NCBI GenBank assembly: GCA_964586835.1
Contig: CAZPIC010000024.1
Span: 1-34,821 of the forward strand
DNA: 34,821 nt
DNA from: CAZLYF01 sp964586835
GTDB taxonomy: Bacteria > Bacillota > Clostridia > Christensenellales > Aristaeellaceae
Direction: 5' to 3'
Shown: positions 25,181-33,968 of the stretch, one piece after another
Position numbering within the stretch: position 1 is the first letter of the stretch
How the letters are laid out: the number at the start of each line of letters is the position of its first letter
The notes under the pieces: generated by a model
What the model was told of the DNA's origin: nothing
The model's database searches: none
The model's input: the letters and a program-made list of their open reading frames with translations, nothing else
Position numbers and translations under genes: made by a program

Positions 25181-26488
25181 ATGGGTAAGTACAGGCTCGT
25201 GATTGCCGGCGGGAGAGAGCTCAGGGGTGAGATTGCTGTTTCGGGCGGGAAAAACACGTCTCTGGCAGCGATACCGGCTGCACTTCTTTCCGATGAGCCT
25301 TGCCTGATTGAAAACCTTCCCGATATTGAGGACATTCATGTCCTCCACCAGATCCTCCTGCGCCTGGGGGCGAAGGTTGATTTCAGGCCCCAGGAAAAGC
25401 GGATGTGGATTGATCCGCGGTCCTTGAACAGCTGCGCGGTACCCTACATGTACTCGCAACAGATGCGCGCCAGCTATTACTTCATGGGCGCGTTGCTGGG
25501 GCGCTACGGCTCTGCCGAGGTGGGCTGGCCGGGGGGCTGCGACATCGGAAACAGGCCTATCGACCAGCATATCAAGGGTTTTCTGAGCCTGGGGACGGAA
25601 ATATCGGAATACGGCGGCATGGTAGCCCTGAAAGGGAAGCTTTGCGGAAGCGTGGTCAACTTTGACATGGTTACCGTAGGCGGCACGATCAACGTGATGC
25701 TTGCTGCTGCCAGGGCAAGGGGCGACACGGTGCTTCTAAACGCAGCGCGGGAGCCGCACGTAGTGGACGTGGCGAACTTTCTCAACAGCATGGGGGCCAG
25801 GATCAAGGGAGCGGGCACAGACACCATCCGCATCAGGGGGGTAGAAAAGCTTCGCGGACGCACCTACATGGTGATACCGGATCAGATTGAGACGGGCACC
25901 CTCATGGTCGCTGCAGCTGCCACCCGCGGAGATGTCGCGATCCGCGGAACAATTCCTACCCATATGGAAGCCTTGACAGCTAAGTTATTAGAGATAGGCG
26001 TCAGCGTGAGCAGCCTAGACGATGTCATCCGCATACGTGTCAAGGGCGGGCACCGGTCCATCAAGCTGAGCACGCAAGGATATCCGGGCTTTCCCACAGA
26101 CTTGCAGCAGCCCATGAGCGCCCTTCTGACTCGCGCATCAGGCCACAGCGAGGTGGTGGAAAACATCTTTGACAACCGCTTCAGGCATCTGGACGAGATG
26201 CGGCGGATGGGAGCAAAGGTGGCCATCTACGGAAAGACGGCCTACATTGAAGGCGTCGCGGAGCTCAGAGGTGCACCGGTCAATGCGGGCGATCTGCGGG
26301 GCGGAGCGGCGCTGGTCATTGCAGGCCTGATGGCCAAAGGCACAACCGAGGTCTATAATCCTGAGCATATAGACCGCGGCTATGAGACTCTGGACGTAAA
26401 GTTCCGGGACCTCGGCGCGGATATCCGTAAAGAAACGACCGATGAATGCATCGAAGGAACTGCCGCGGACCATGCAGAACGCGTTTGA
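25181..26488 (+). CDS. murA: UDP-N-acetylglucosamine 1-carboxyvinyltransferase MurA
   Basis: Transfers enolpyruvyl from PEP to UDP-GlcNAc, the first committed step of peptidoglycan synthesis. The 435-residue protein has SGGKNTSLAAIPA with Lys24. The fosfomycin-target Cys is Cys120 in WPGGCDIGNRPIDQHIKGF, and the block QMRASYYFMGALL precedes it. GGAGG (25164-25168) lies 12 bases before the ATG, a little far. Many Bacillota have two MurA paralogues, so this may be MurA or MurZ. The downstream J-domain gene starts inside its 3' end, suggesting cotranscription. Confidence 0.95.
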   Translation: MGKYRLVIAGGRELRGEIAVSGGKNTSLAAIPAALLSDEPCLIENLPDIEDIHVLHQILLRLGAKVDFRPQEKRMWIDPRSLNSCAVPYMYSQQMRASYYFMGALLGRYGSAEVGWPGGCDIGNRPIDQHIKGFLSLGTEISEYGGMVALKGKLCGSVVNFDMVTVGGTINVMLAAARARGDTVLLNAAREPHVVDVANFLNSMGARIKGAGTDTIRIRGVEKLRGRTYMVIPDQIETGTLMVAAAATRGDVAIRGTIPTHMEALTAKLLEIGVSVSSLDDVIRIRVKGGHRSIKLSTQGYPGFPTDLQQPMSALLTRASGHSEVVENIFDNRFRHLDEMRRMGAKVAIYGKTAYIEGVAELRGAPVNAGDLRGGAALVIAGLMAKGTTEVYNPEHIDRGYETLDVKFRDLGADIRKETTDECIEGTAADHAERV

Positions 26489-27005
26489 AATCCTGGGGAT
26501 ACCGGCGGGCTCGGATGAGCGTCAGGTTCGCGCGGCCTATCATGCGCACGTCAAAAAATCCCATCCCGATCTCTTCACAGACCCCTCCGAACAGGACAAC
26601 GCACAGCGTAAGTTGGTGCAACTCAACCTTGCGTACGAGCATGCGATGAGAGAAGCTGCAAGGCGGGATCCTCTCTTTCATACGGTGCCCCCCGAGCAGG
26701 CGAAGGCGTTCGCAAAAAAAATGATCGGCCAGAAGCGCTATGAGTCGGCGCTGTGTCAGCTGGGCCGTGCGGCGAAGAGGGACGCTGAGTGGTATTGTCT
26801 GCAGGGTGAGATCATGATGGGGCTCAGGCAGTACAAAACAGCGCACCAGAGTTTTCGTGAAGCTGCCAGGCTGGAACCTGAGAACCTGGAGTTTAGGCGC
26901 AAAGCCCTGGACGCGGCCCTGACGGTGAAGAAGCATAAGACCATCGTCTACCGCCTGGCGGATTCTCTGGCGGGAATCTTCAGGGGCGTGGGACGCCGCA
27001 GATGA
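26472..27005 (+). CDS. J-domain protein with helical C-terminal region
   Basis: A 177-residue protein with a J domain at residues 3-50: FEILGIPAGSDERQVRAAYH and the diagnostic His-Pro-Asp at 31-33, which stimulates DnaK ATPase. The remainder is a TPR-like helical repeat region (YESALCQLGRAAKRDAEW, YKTAHQSFREAARLEPEN) and a basic tail. It lacks the Gly/Phe, zinc-finger and C-terminal domains of DnaJ, so it is a specialised co-chaperone. ATG 26472 is preferred (GAAGGA upstream); the frame is open to 26442. It overlaps murA by 17 bases. Confidence 0.85.
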   Translation: MQNAFEILGIPAGSDERQVRAAYHAHVKKSHPDLFTDPSEQDNAQRKLVQLNLAYEHAMREAARRDPLFHTVPPEQAKAFAKKMIGQKRYESALCQLGRAAKRDAEWYCLQGEIMMGLRQYKTAHQSFREAARLEPENLEFRRKALDAALTVKKHKTIVYRLADSLAGIFRGVGRRR

Positions 27006-27012
27006 TGGGACC

Positions 27013-27618
27013 TTGGGTCACCTGCCATGGCTGCGGCAGGCGGCAATCTCCCTGATGCGCGGGCGCGGGTCTGCCTTCCTCCGCCTCCCGGTCGGGATGG
27101 GGTTTCAAGTGCTTCGTTCCAACAGGAAGACAGCCTCCATCGAGGTGAGCCGGGACAGGGGGGTGACCGTCCGTGTTCCGGCAACCCTGAAGGGCGACGA
27201 TCTGGAGCGCCTGCTTCTCAGCAGGGCCAGGTGGATAGAGGAAAAGGCGGCAGCTGCTGCTTCAGCCCCGCCTCCTGTGGAGCTCTCTCCGGCAGAAGAG
27301 GCGGAACTTACAGACATAGCAGCACGCGTCCTGCCGGATAAGGTGCGTACCTACGCGCGCAGGCTGGGCGTGATGCCCGTGAAGGTCAGAATCACGCGAG
27401 CCCGAAAGCGCCTGGGGAGCTGCAGTGCTGCGGGGAGCCTGTGCTTTTCCTGCCGTTTGATGCTATATCCCGAAGAGGCCATCGACTATGTGGTCGTCCA
27501 TGAGCTGGCACACCTTATCCATCACAACCATAGTCCCGCCTTCCACCGCTGCGTTGCCTCGGTACTGCCGGACCACGTGCGAAGAAGAGGCTTGCTGAAG
27601 AAAATGCCTGAAGGCTGA
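27013..27618 (+). CDS. YgjP-like (M48-type) metal-dependent protease
   Basis: A 201-residue member of the YgjP/DUF45 family. N-terminal beta region VLRSNRKTASIEVSRDRGV (33-51), a helical linker, then the zinc site VVVHELAHLIHHNHS with HELAH at 163-167 and a third ligand near His173. The usual RWGSC block is RLGSCS. The start is uncertain: TTG 27013 lacks a clear ribosome-binding site, and ATG 27055 or ATG 27097 are alternatives that keep the conserved part. It follows the J-domain gene by seven bases. Substrates of the family are unknown. Confidence 0.83.
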   Translation: MGHLPWLRQAAISLMRGRGSAFLRLPVGMGFQVLRSNRKTASIEVSRDRGVTVRVPATLKGDDLERLLLSRARWIEEKAAAAASAPPPVELSPAEEAELTDIAARVLPDKVRTYARRLGVMPVKVRITRARKRLGSCSAAGSLCFSCRLMLYPEEAIDYVVVHELAHLIHHNHSPAFHRCVASVLPDHVRRRGLLKKMPEG

Positions 27619-28504
27619 TTCTGCCACGAACAGGGCCGGTATAGAACTTGTAGGATCCTCCCACCGGTGCTATGCTGGGAACAGCCCTTCCGGATGTGTG
27701 ACCGCTGTGGGCGCAGTGGAGTTTCACATACCTACCGATCCAAGCTCATCAGCAAGATGAACAGGCCTTGTGCAGACGGCTGTGCCCGGTGCGTTGGCTG
27801 GCGAGGATCCCGGAGCTCCGTTTGATCCGGCAGCGCCTGAGGTCCTGCAACTGCCGGATGTCGGGGGAGGGGCCAAGCTGGGGCTCCTCCTGCCACAGGG
27901 AAACCGCTCACCGATCCGCGTGGGTTTGATTTTATTGCCTCTATCAGGTTGCGTGCACACGGGATGCGCGAGGAGGACGTGGCAGGCCTTCTTAAGGATC
28001 TTGAAGCTGAGAATCCAGACTTTACCAGCCGGTCCCATGCATGCTTCTTGGGAGGAGTTCGGTGCAGGACAGCGCATCCACTCCTGAAAGCCTTTGATGA
28101 AGCAGGAGAGACGAGCCTGTCCGGAGGGGGAGAGTCCTTGGGTGTAGCTTCTGTCGACACCGGCAAAAGCCCAGGGTTTTGTGAAGGCCCGGCCTGCAGC
28201 TGTGTTTGCGAAAGAAGGTGGACACACCCCAGATCCGCAGGTGGGCGGGCTACCCGGCTGGACCAAGCCGATTTGTAAAGGCCCGTTCGCAGGCTGTTGC
28301 CTGCGTCCTTCGTGGATGCCTGCACGGAGGGCTCGTAGCCAAGACATGGATGCGGACTGCCGCACCGCAGTTCCGCCTATCAACTCCTTTCGGGCTTTTT
28401 CATGGGGCAGCCCTGAGGGACCTTGATCCAATACAGGCGCGATGGGAACCGAGGCGGTTTCATCCCCACGTCGGTACCCTTCCCAGAAAGGTGGTCTGAT
28501 ACAG
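27619..28504. other. Long gap without a convincing gene
   Basis: About 890 bases in which several overlapping frames are open on both strands, but none has a good start site or known motif. A + strand frame free of stops over 27841-28278 contains a protein-like stretch (RLRAHGMREEDVAGLLKD) around 27949-28002, which may be a remnant of a decayed gene. Two hairpins are visible: 28288-28305 (perfect 7-bp stem, TGTT loop) and 28352-28376 (9 bp with one bulge). No known RNA family was recognised, and no clear promoter for fbp was found. Confidence 0.45.
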
Positions 28505-30487
28505 ATGAACAGCCGCCACCTCAAGCTGCTTTCATCCTTGTTTCCGGACGAACGCAGCACCGAGGCGGAGATTGTACGCCTTCACGCGGCTCTGCGGTTG
28601 CCAAAGGGAACAGAGCTTTTTTTAAGCGATATTCACGGGGAAGATGAAGCCTTTGTCCACCTCCTCAGCAATGCGTCCGGCGTGATCTATGAAAAGATCG
28701 AAACCGTCTTTGGGGCGTCGATGACAGAGGAGGACAGGCGTTCCTTTGCTTCCCTGATCTATTATCCCAGGGAAAAGATCCCTGAGGCCGAGCGCGCTTC
28801 GGAGGACACAGCTGCCTGGTACGCTCTGACACTTGCGCGGCTTGCTACCCTGTGCCGGGCGATGTCGGAAAAATATACCCGGGAGGGGCTGCGTGCAGCC
28901 ATGACCGGTGCCTTTCATCCGGTACTGGAAGAGCTGCTTTTAGGTGCTGATCTGCCGGCAGAAAGCCCCTACCGGGACAGGGTTATCGCTGCGGCGGCGG
29001 AGACGGGCAACGGAGCCAGGCTCGCGGGAGAGCTTTGCGCCCTGATCAAGCGGCTTGCGGTGGCCAGGCTGCACATCGTCGGAGACATCTATGACCGCGG
29101 CCCGCGCGCGGACCTGATCCTGGACGCCCTGAAGAAATACCACAGCGCGGATGTCCAGTGGGGGAACCATGACATCCTGTGGATGGGGGCGGCAGCGGGA
29201 AGTGCGGCCTGTGTGGCGGCGGCTGTCCGCATGTGCATCGGGTACGGAAGCCTGGATATGCTGGAAAACGGATATGGCATCAGCCTGCTGCCACTGGCCC
29301 TCTTTGCGGAGGAGACCTATGGGAAGGCAGAACGCTTTATGCCCCAGGTGCTTCCCGGTGGCCTGCGCATGCCCCACAATCCAGAGCTCTATGCGCGGAT
29401 GAACAAGGCCATCTCGGTCATCCAGTACAAGCTGGAAGGGGAGCTGGTCAGGAGACGGCCGGAATTTGGCATGGCCGACCGCGATATGCTCGGGCGCGTG
29501 GACTGGCGGACGGGGATGATTGACAGCCATGGGCGCCTCCGCACGCTGCTGGACAGCGACTTTCCCACCGTGAATCCCGAGGCGCCCAACGAGCTGACGA
29601 ACCGCGAGTATGCCCTCATTGGGCAGCTTGTGGATGCTTTTGCCCGCAGCGAAAAGCTTCAGGCGCATGTACGCTTCCTGTATCGCGTAGGGTCCATTTA
29701 CCTGAAATACAACGGTAACCTCCTTTTTCATGGGTGCATTCCCCTGACAGAAGAAGGTGAGCTTATGTCCTTTAACCTGGGGGGAAGGACGCTGTCGGGA
29801 CAGGCGCTGCTCAACTACTGCGATCGGATGGCGCGCCAGGGCTATTTCTCAGCGGAAAACTCAGCGGCGCGCAAGCAGGGCAGGGATTTTCTGTGGTTTC
29901 TGTGGTGTGGCCGCCACTCGCCCCTGTTTGGGCGAAACCATATGGCTACCTTTGAAAGGGCACTACTTCAGGAGAAGGAAACCTGGGAGGAGCGGCAAAA
30001 CGCCTATTACAGGTGGAACGAGGAGGAACGCGTGATCGGGATGATCTTTCGCGAGTTTGGCCTGGAGAGGCACTGGAGCCGCATCATCAACGGCCACGTC
30101 CCTGTCAGGGTCTCCAAGGGTGAGGACCCGCGCAAGGCGGACGGGAGGCTGATTGTCATTGACGGCGGCTTTTGCAAGGCGTACCAGAAAAAGACCGGTA
30201 TCGCGGGCTACACGATGTTCTTTTCTTCCCGCGGCATCCGCATTGCTTCTCATGAACCCTTCACATCGCGGGCTGAAGCGATCTGTGGCAACCTGGACAT
30301 CACTTCTCACAGCCTCATGATCGAGGATCTCCCGGATCGGCTGATGGTATCAGATACGGACGAGGGGGATGAAATCAGGCGGCGTATCAAGGAACTGGAA
30401 GAGCTGAGAAAGGCATACAGGAGGGGACGCCTGAAGACAGGCATGCCTTCTCTGAGCCTCAGGCTGAAAACACAGACCAAAGAGTAA
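28505..30487 (+). CDS. fbp: Fructose-1,6-bisphosphatase, class III
   Basis: Hydrolyses fructose-1,6-bisphosphate to fructose-6-phosphate in gluconeogenesis. The 660-residue length and calcineurin-like metal motifs identify the Bacillota class III enzyme: SDIHGE at 41-46, GDIYDRG at 193-199, GNHD at 220-223, and later NGHVPV and VIDGGFCKAY. ATG 28505 is chosen because AAAGGTGG (28487-28494) precedes it by ten bases; the frame extends back to 28442 without a better site. The next gene starts 13 bases after its stop. Gluconeogenic need fits an organism growing on amino acids such as histidine. Confidence 0.96.
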   Translation: MNSRHLKLLSSLFPDERSTEAEIVRLHAALRLPKGTELFLSDIHGEDEAFVHLLSNASGVIYEKIETVFGASMTEEDRRSFASLIYYPREKIPEAERASEDTAAWYALTLARLATLCRAMSEKYTREGLRAAMTGAFHPVLEELLLGADLPAESPYRDRVIAAAAETGNGARLAGELCALIKRLAVARLHIVGDIYDRGPRADLILDALKKYHSADVQWGNHDILWMGAAAGSAACVAAAVRMCIGYGSLDMLENGYGISLLPLALFAEETYGKAERFMPQVLPGGLRMPHNPELYARMNKAISVIQYKLEGELVRRRPEFGMADRDMLGRVDWRTGMIDSHGRLRTLLDSDFPTVNPEAPNELTNREYALIGQLVDAFARSEKLQAHVRFLYRVGSIYLKYNGNLLFHGCIPLTEEGELMSFNLGGRTLSGQALLNYCDRMARQGYFSAENSAARKQGRDFLWFLWCGRHSPLFGRNHMATFERALLQEKETWEERQNAYYRWNEEERVIGMIFREFGLERHWSRIINGHVPVRVSKGEDPRKADGRLIVIDGGFCKAYQKKTGIAGYTMFFSSRGIRIASHEPFTSRAEAICGNLDITSHSLMIEDLPDRLMVSDTDEGDEIRRRIKELEELRKAYRRGRLKTGMPSLSLRLKTQTKE

Positions 30488-30500
30488 AGGAGGAAAGGAC

Positions 30501-31877
30501 TTGCTTGGAGCTATCATGGTACCCCATCCTCCGCTGATCATTCCCGAAGTGGGCCGGGGCGCAGAGGAGCAGATCCGTGAAACCACCGAGGCCTGCCGCA
30601 CGGCTGCAGCCTGGCTGGTCGAAAAGAAGCCGGAAACCGTGGTGCTGATCTCGCCTCACAGCGCGATGTACCGGGATTATCTCCACCTGTCCCCAGGGAC
30701 GGGCGCCCAAGGCAGCTTTGGCCGTTTCGGGGCAAGCCACATAAGGCTTGAGGCAAGCTATGACACGGAGCTTGTTCAGAGGATCTCCCAAGACGCAACT
30801 GCCGCAGGCATCCCAGCGGGAACCAAAGGCGAGAGGGATGCCGAACTGGACCATGGGACGCTTGTGCCGCTGTATTTTCTAAGCCGTGCGGCAGGTGGCA
30901 GCCTGCCTTTCAAGCTGGTCAGGGCGGGGCTTTCCGGGCTTTCCTACGCGGAACACTACCGCTTTGGCAGCGTGATCAAGGCTGCGGCGGAAGCCCTGAA
31001 AAGGCGGTTTTGCGTGGTGGCCAGCGGCGACCTTTCCCACTATCTCAGGCAGGACGGTCCATATGGTTTTCGCAAAGAGGGGCCGGAGTACGACGCACGC
31101 GTGATGGACATCATGGGCCGCGCGGCCTTTGACGAATTGCTTGCGCTGCCGGAGGACGCCTGCGACCAGGCGGGTGAGTGCGGACAGAGAAGCTTCGTGA
31201 TGATGGCGGGCTGCTTGGATGGCCTGCGGGTGCTGCCAAAGACGCTTTCTTACCAGGGGATCACGGGGGTGGGCTACGGGGTTGCGCTGTTTGAGCCGGG
31301 CGCCCCCGACGACGCAAGACGCTTTCTTGACCTGATGCGCGAAAAGACAGCTAAACAGCGGAAAAACGAGAGCCCCTATGTCCAGCTGGCCAGGCGGGCG
31401 TATGAAGGCTATGTTGTTTCCGGCGTGCGGATCCAGCGGCCTGAGGGGCTGCCCGAGGAGATGCTCAGCCGTCGGGCAGCTGTGTTCGTAACGCTAAAAA
31501 AGGACGGCAGGCTGCGCGGCTGCATCGGAACGATTAGCCCGGCTACGGGCTGTATCGCGGATGAGATCATCTCAAACGCCATCAGTGCCGCGGCGAGGGA
31601 CCCCCGCTTTCCTGCGGTGATGCCGGAGGAGTTGCCCCTTCTCAGCTGCACGGTGGACGTGCTGGAGCCCCCTGAGGATATCGACTCGCCGGCGGCGCTC
31701 GACGTCGGGAAATACGGGGTGATCGTCACAAGCGGAAGCAAAACGGGGCTTTTGCTTCCCAACCTCGATGGGGTCGATACCGTGGAGGAGCAGCTGGCCA
31801 TTGCCAGGCGCAAGGCCGGCATCAGGAAAGGGCAGGACGCAAGGCTTCAGCGGTTCAGGGTGCTTAGGCATCGCTGA
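30501..31877 (+). CDS. Fusion of LigB/Memo-like domain and AMMECR1 domain (AmmeMemoRadiSam system)
   Basis: A 458-residue two-domain protein. Residues 1-265 resemble class III extradiol dioxygenase/Memo proteins, with candidate metal His at 9 (VPHPP), 53 (SPHSA), 118 (LDHG) and 180 (SGDLSH). Residues 291-458 are an AMMECR1 domain with LRGCIGTISP at 338-347. The TTG start at 30501 is well supported: AAGGAGG (30487-30493) sits seven bases upstream. The biochemical role of the AmmeMemoRadiSam system is unknown. The usual radical-SAM partner gene is not adjacent; the gene follows fbp by 13 bases and then meets a convergent regulator. Confidence 0.88.
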   Translation: MLGAIMVPHPPLIIPEVGRGAEEQIRETTEACRTAAAWLVEKKPETVVLISPHSAMYRDYLHLSPGTGAQGSFGRFGASHIRLEASYDTELVQRISQDATAAGIPAGTKGERDAELDHGTLVPLYFLSRAAGGSLPFKLVRAGLSGLSYAEHYRFGSVIKAAAEALKRRFCVVASGDLSHYLRQDGPYGFRKEGPEYDARVMDIMGRAAFDELLALPEDACDQAGECGQRSFVMMAGCLDGLRVLPKTLSYQGITGVGYGVALFEPGAPDDARRFLDLMREKTAKQRKNESPYVQLARRAYEGYVVSGVRIQRPEGLPEEMLSRRAAVFVTLKKDGRLRGCIGTISPATGCIADEIISNAISAAARDPRFPAVMPEELPLLSCTVDVLEPPEDIDSPAALDVGKYGVIVTSGSKTGLLLPNLDGVDTVEEQLAIARRKAGIRKGQDARLQRFRVLRHR

Positions 31878-31897
31878 AACCGCGCATTTTGTGGTGG

Positions 31898-33322
31898 TTA
31901 CAGGCCCCACGCCTCGCGCAACTCCTGCACAGCCTCCTTGACCCGCTCATCCTTCAGCCCCGCGTAGCCGATTACCAGCGTGGCTGCCGGCGCCCGGGCC
32001 TTCTGGTAAAATTCGCTGACGCCGCGCAGCGGGATCCCCCGCGCCGCAGCTCTTGACAAGAGATCCTCCTCGCTCAGTGAGGGGATGGTCAGCAGGAAGT
32101 GAAGCCCAGCTTCGTGTCCCCGCAGACAGGCGTCCGGGAGGTCGGACAGGCCTGCACACAATACCTTCAGGCGCGCCTCATAGACGCTGCGGGCGCGGCG
32201 CAGGTGGCGGCTGTAGTACCCTTCCCCTATGAAGCGGGCCAGCGTCTGCTGGTCAAAGCGCGACACCGTGTCGCCGCAGTGGATAAAGGTCTCATGGTAG
32301 CGATCCGCCAGGTCTGGCGGAAGGGCCATGTACGCGATACGCATGGACGGAGCAAGGCTTCTGGAAAAAGTGCCGATATAGACGGTTTTCAGGCCATCAT
32401 CCAGCCCCTGCATGGCTGGCAGCGGGCGGGAGACATATCTGAATTCGCTGTCATAGTCATCCTCAATGATATAGCGTCCCGGCTGGTCTGAAGCCCAGGA
32501 CAGAAGCCGGGTCCGCCTTCCGATGGGCATGGAGATCCCCAGTGGGAACTGATGGGAGGGGGTGACATAGGCAGCCTCCGCACCTGAATGCTCAAGCGCC
32601 GGGACATCCATGCCTTCCCGGTCGACCGGTACAGGCAGGATGCGGACCCCGTGTCGGTCGCCCGCCCTGTAGATGCCCTGATAGCCTGGGTCCTCTGCAG
32701 CGACGGTGATACCCCGGGGCAGCAAGGAAAGGAGGACCGAGAGCAGGTAATCCACGCCCGCACCGATGACCAGCCGGTCCGGTGGGCAGCGGACGCCCCG
32801 GTACTCGTACAGAAACAGGCTCAGGGTTTCGCGGAGCTCCGCGTCCCCAAGTGCGTCTCCGCGTAAAAGGAGTTCCGGGCGCGTGTACAACGTGTCGCGA
32901 AACAGCCGCACCCAGGTTTTGTAGGGAAAAATGGAAGCATCTGTCGATGAGGTGGAAAAGTCGTACCGGGGGGGTTGCAGGGCCCTGGGCTTTTGCACGC
33001 GGGCATGGAAGTCCATTTCGGAAGCCTGGGATCTGAAGGGGATTAGCGGCCTGACAAAGTATCCTCTTCTCAGCTGGGCATCGATGTAGCCTTCGTCAAG
33101 GAGCATGCCGTAGGCTGCCTCCACCGTGCAGACGCTGATCCCCAGGTGGGTGGCCAGCGCCCTCTTCGACGGCAGGCGTGCCCCAGACGCAAGGCGCCCG
33201 GACTGAATTTCCCCTGAGAGATGGCGGTAGAGCTGCTCGTAGAGGGGGAGCGGCCCCTCCTGCTGAAGGGAACAGGTGACGACGGCGAGCTCCATCCGAT
33301 TGTGGTAGGGTGAAATATTCAC
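31898..33322 (-). CDS. MocR-family (GntR plus aminotransferase-like) transcriptional regulator
   Basis: A 474-residue regulator with an N-terminal GntR winged helix (residues 24-92: PLYEQLYRHL, LPSKRALATHLGIS, AAYGMLLDEGYI) and a fold-type-I aminotransferase domain that in relatives (GabR, PdxR) binds PLP. The conserved block reads GTFSRSLAPS, so the PLP Schiff-base Lys is Arg321. IIEDDYDSEFRY at 285-296 is intact. The GTG at 33322 has no good ribosome-binding site; ATG 33295 is an alternative. It is divergent from an ECF S component that it probably controls. Confidence 0.92.
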   Translation of the reverse strand: MNISPYHNRMELAVVTCSLQQEGPLPLYEQLYRHLSGEIQSGRLASGARLPSKRALATHLGISVCTVEAAYGMLLDEGYIDAQLRRGYFVRPLIPFRSQASEMDFHARVQKPRALQPPRYDFSTSSTDASIFPYKTWVRLFRDTLYTRPELLLRGDALGDAELRETLSLFLYEYRGVRCPPDRLVIGAGVDYLLSVLLSLLPRGITVAAEDPGYQGIYRAGDRHGVRILPVPVDREGMDVPALEHSGAEAAYVTPSHQFPLGISMPIGRRTRLLSWASDQPGRYIIEDDYDSEFRYVSRPLPAMQGLDDGLKTVYIGTFSRSLAPSMRIAYMALPPDLADRYHETFIHCGDTVSRFDQQTLARFIGEGYYSRHLRRARSVYEARLKVLCAGLSDLPDACLRGHEAGLHFLLTIPSLSEEDLLSRAAARGIPLRGVSEFYQKARAPAATLVIGYAGLKDERVKEAVQELREAWGL

Positions 33323-33332
33323 GTTCTGGCAC

Positions 33333-33361
33333 TTTCAATCATATCAGACCCCTCGTATCAT
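33333..33361 (+). promoter_or_regulatory. Divergent control region between MocR regulator and ECF gene
   Basis: For the ECF gene, TTTCAA (33333-33338) and TATCAT (33356-33361) are 17 bases apart. On the - strand TATGAT (33345 to 33340) could serve the regulator. TATCA occurs twice, 14 bases apart (33342 and 33356), a possible direct-repeat operator of the MocR type. The -35 box is weak. Confidence 0.4.
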
Positions 33362-33397
33362 GGAGGCACTACACTTCCAGAGAAAGAGGGGATAGGG

Positions 33398-33955
33398 GTG
33401 AAGAATCGGGAATCGGGGGCTTACAAGGTTGCCTTCGTGGGCATGATGTCAGCCCTCGTGTTTGTCGCCAATTACTTCAGCATTCCGATGTTATCTTCAA
33501 GGATCCATATCGCCAACGCGATCTGCCTGCTGGCCGGCCTGCTCTTTGGCGGCGTCAAGGGCGCACTGGCTGCTGGGATCGGCTCGGCCCTGTACGACGT
33601 GGTGGGCCAGTACGGGCTGGGAGAAGCCCTGATCACCTTTACAAACAAGGGTGCCATGGCGCTTGCCTGCGGCCTTATCGCTGGAGAGGCGAAGGATCGC
33701 TCAGGGCGGCGAGCAACCGACATCGTTGGCGCTGTGGCAGGTGCGGTCCTGTACATTTCTCTGTACGTACTCAAGAGCTATATCCAGATGCGCTATGTAG
33801 CCCCGCTTCCCGCGGCAGTCATCCCGGTGAGGCTGGGGGAAAAACTACTGGCCTCTTCCATCAACGGGGGCTTCGCCGTCATCGCCGCACCTCTTTTGCA
33901 CTCTGTGCTGCGGCCTTCGCTGACAAAGGCGGGGATGTACCGCTTGATGGGCTAA
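33398..33955 (+). CDS. ECF transporter S component (vitamin-type substrate-binding membrane protein)
   Basis: Small membrane protein of 185 residues with about five or six spans. The N-terminal block VAFVGMMSALVFVANYFSIP, then HIANAICLLAGLLFGGVKGA and GSALYDVV, is typical of ECF S components that bind vitamins or metals and use shared EcfA/EcfT units encoded elsewhere. GTG 33398 has GAGGGG six bases upstream. It is divergent from a MocR regulator; since PdxR-type MocR proteins control vitamin B6 genes, a B6-type substrate is a reasonable inference but not shown by the sequence. Confidence 0.86.
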   Translation: MKNRESGAYKVAFVGMMSALVFVANYFSIPMLSSRIHIANAICLLAGLLFGGVKGALAAGIGSALYDVVGQYGLGEALITFTNKGAMALACGLIAGEAKDRSGRRATDIVGAVAGAVLYISLYVLKSYIQMRYVAPLPAAVIPVRLGEKLLASSINGGFAVIAAPLLHSVLRPSLTKAGMYRLMG

Positions 33956-33968
33956 AGCGGGGGCTCAG

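Noticed and set aside
27005..27060. Short frame starting ATG 27005 with a CHGCG motif
   Set aside because: Stops after about 16 codons and has no context; it is the out-of-frame overlap of the YgjP-like gene start.
27724..28560. 278-codon - strand frame before fbp
   Set aside because: Low-complexity Pro/Ser/Arg-rich product with no motif; it overlaps the fbp start on the other strand.
33940..33960. Bidirectional terminator between the ECF gene and the XRE regulator
   Set aside because: A 6-bp stem with a 9-base loop and no T tract on either strand.
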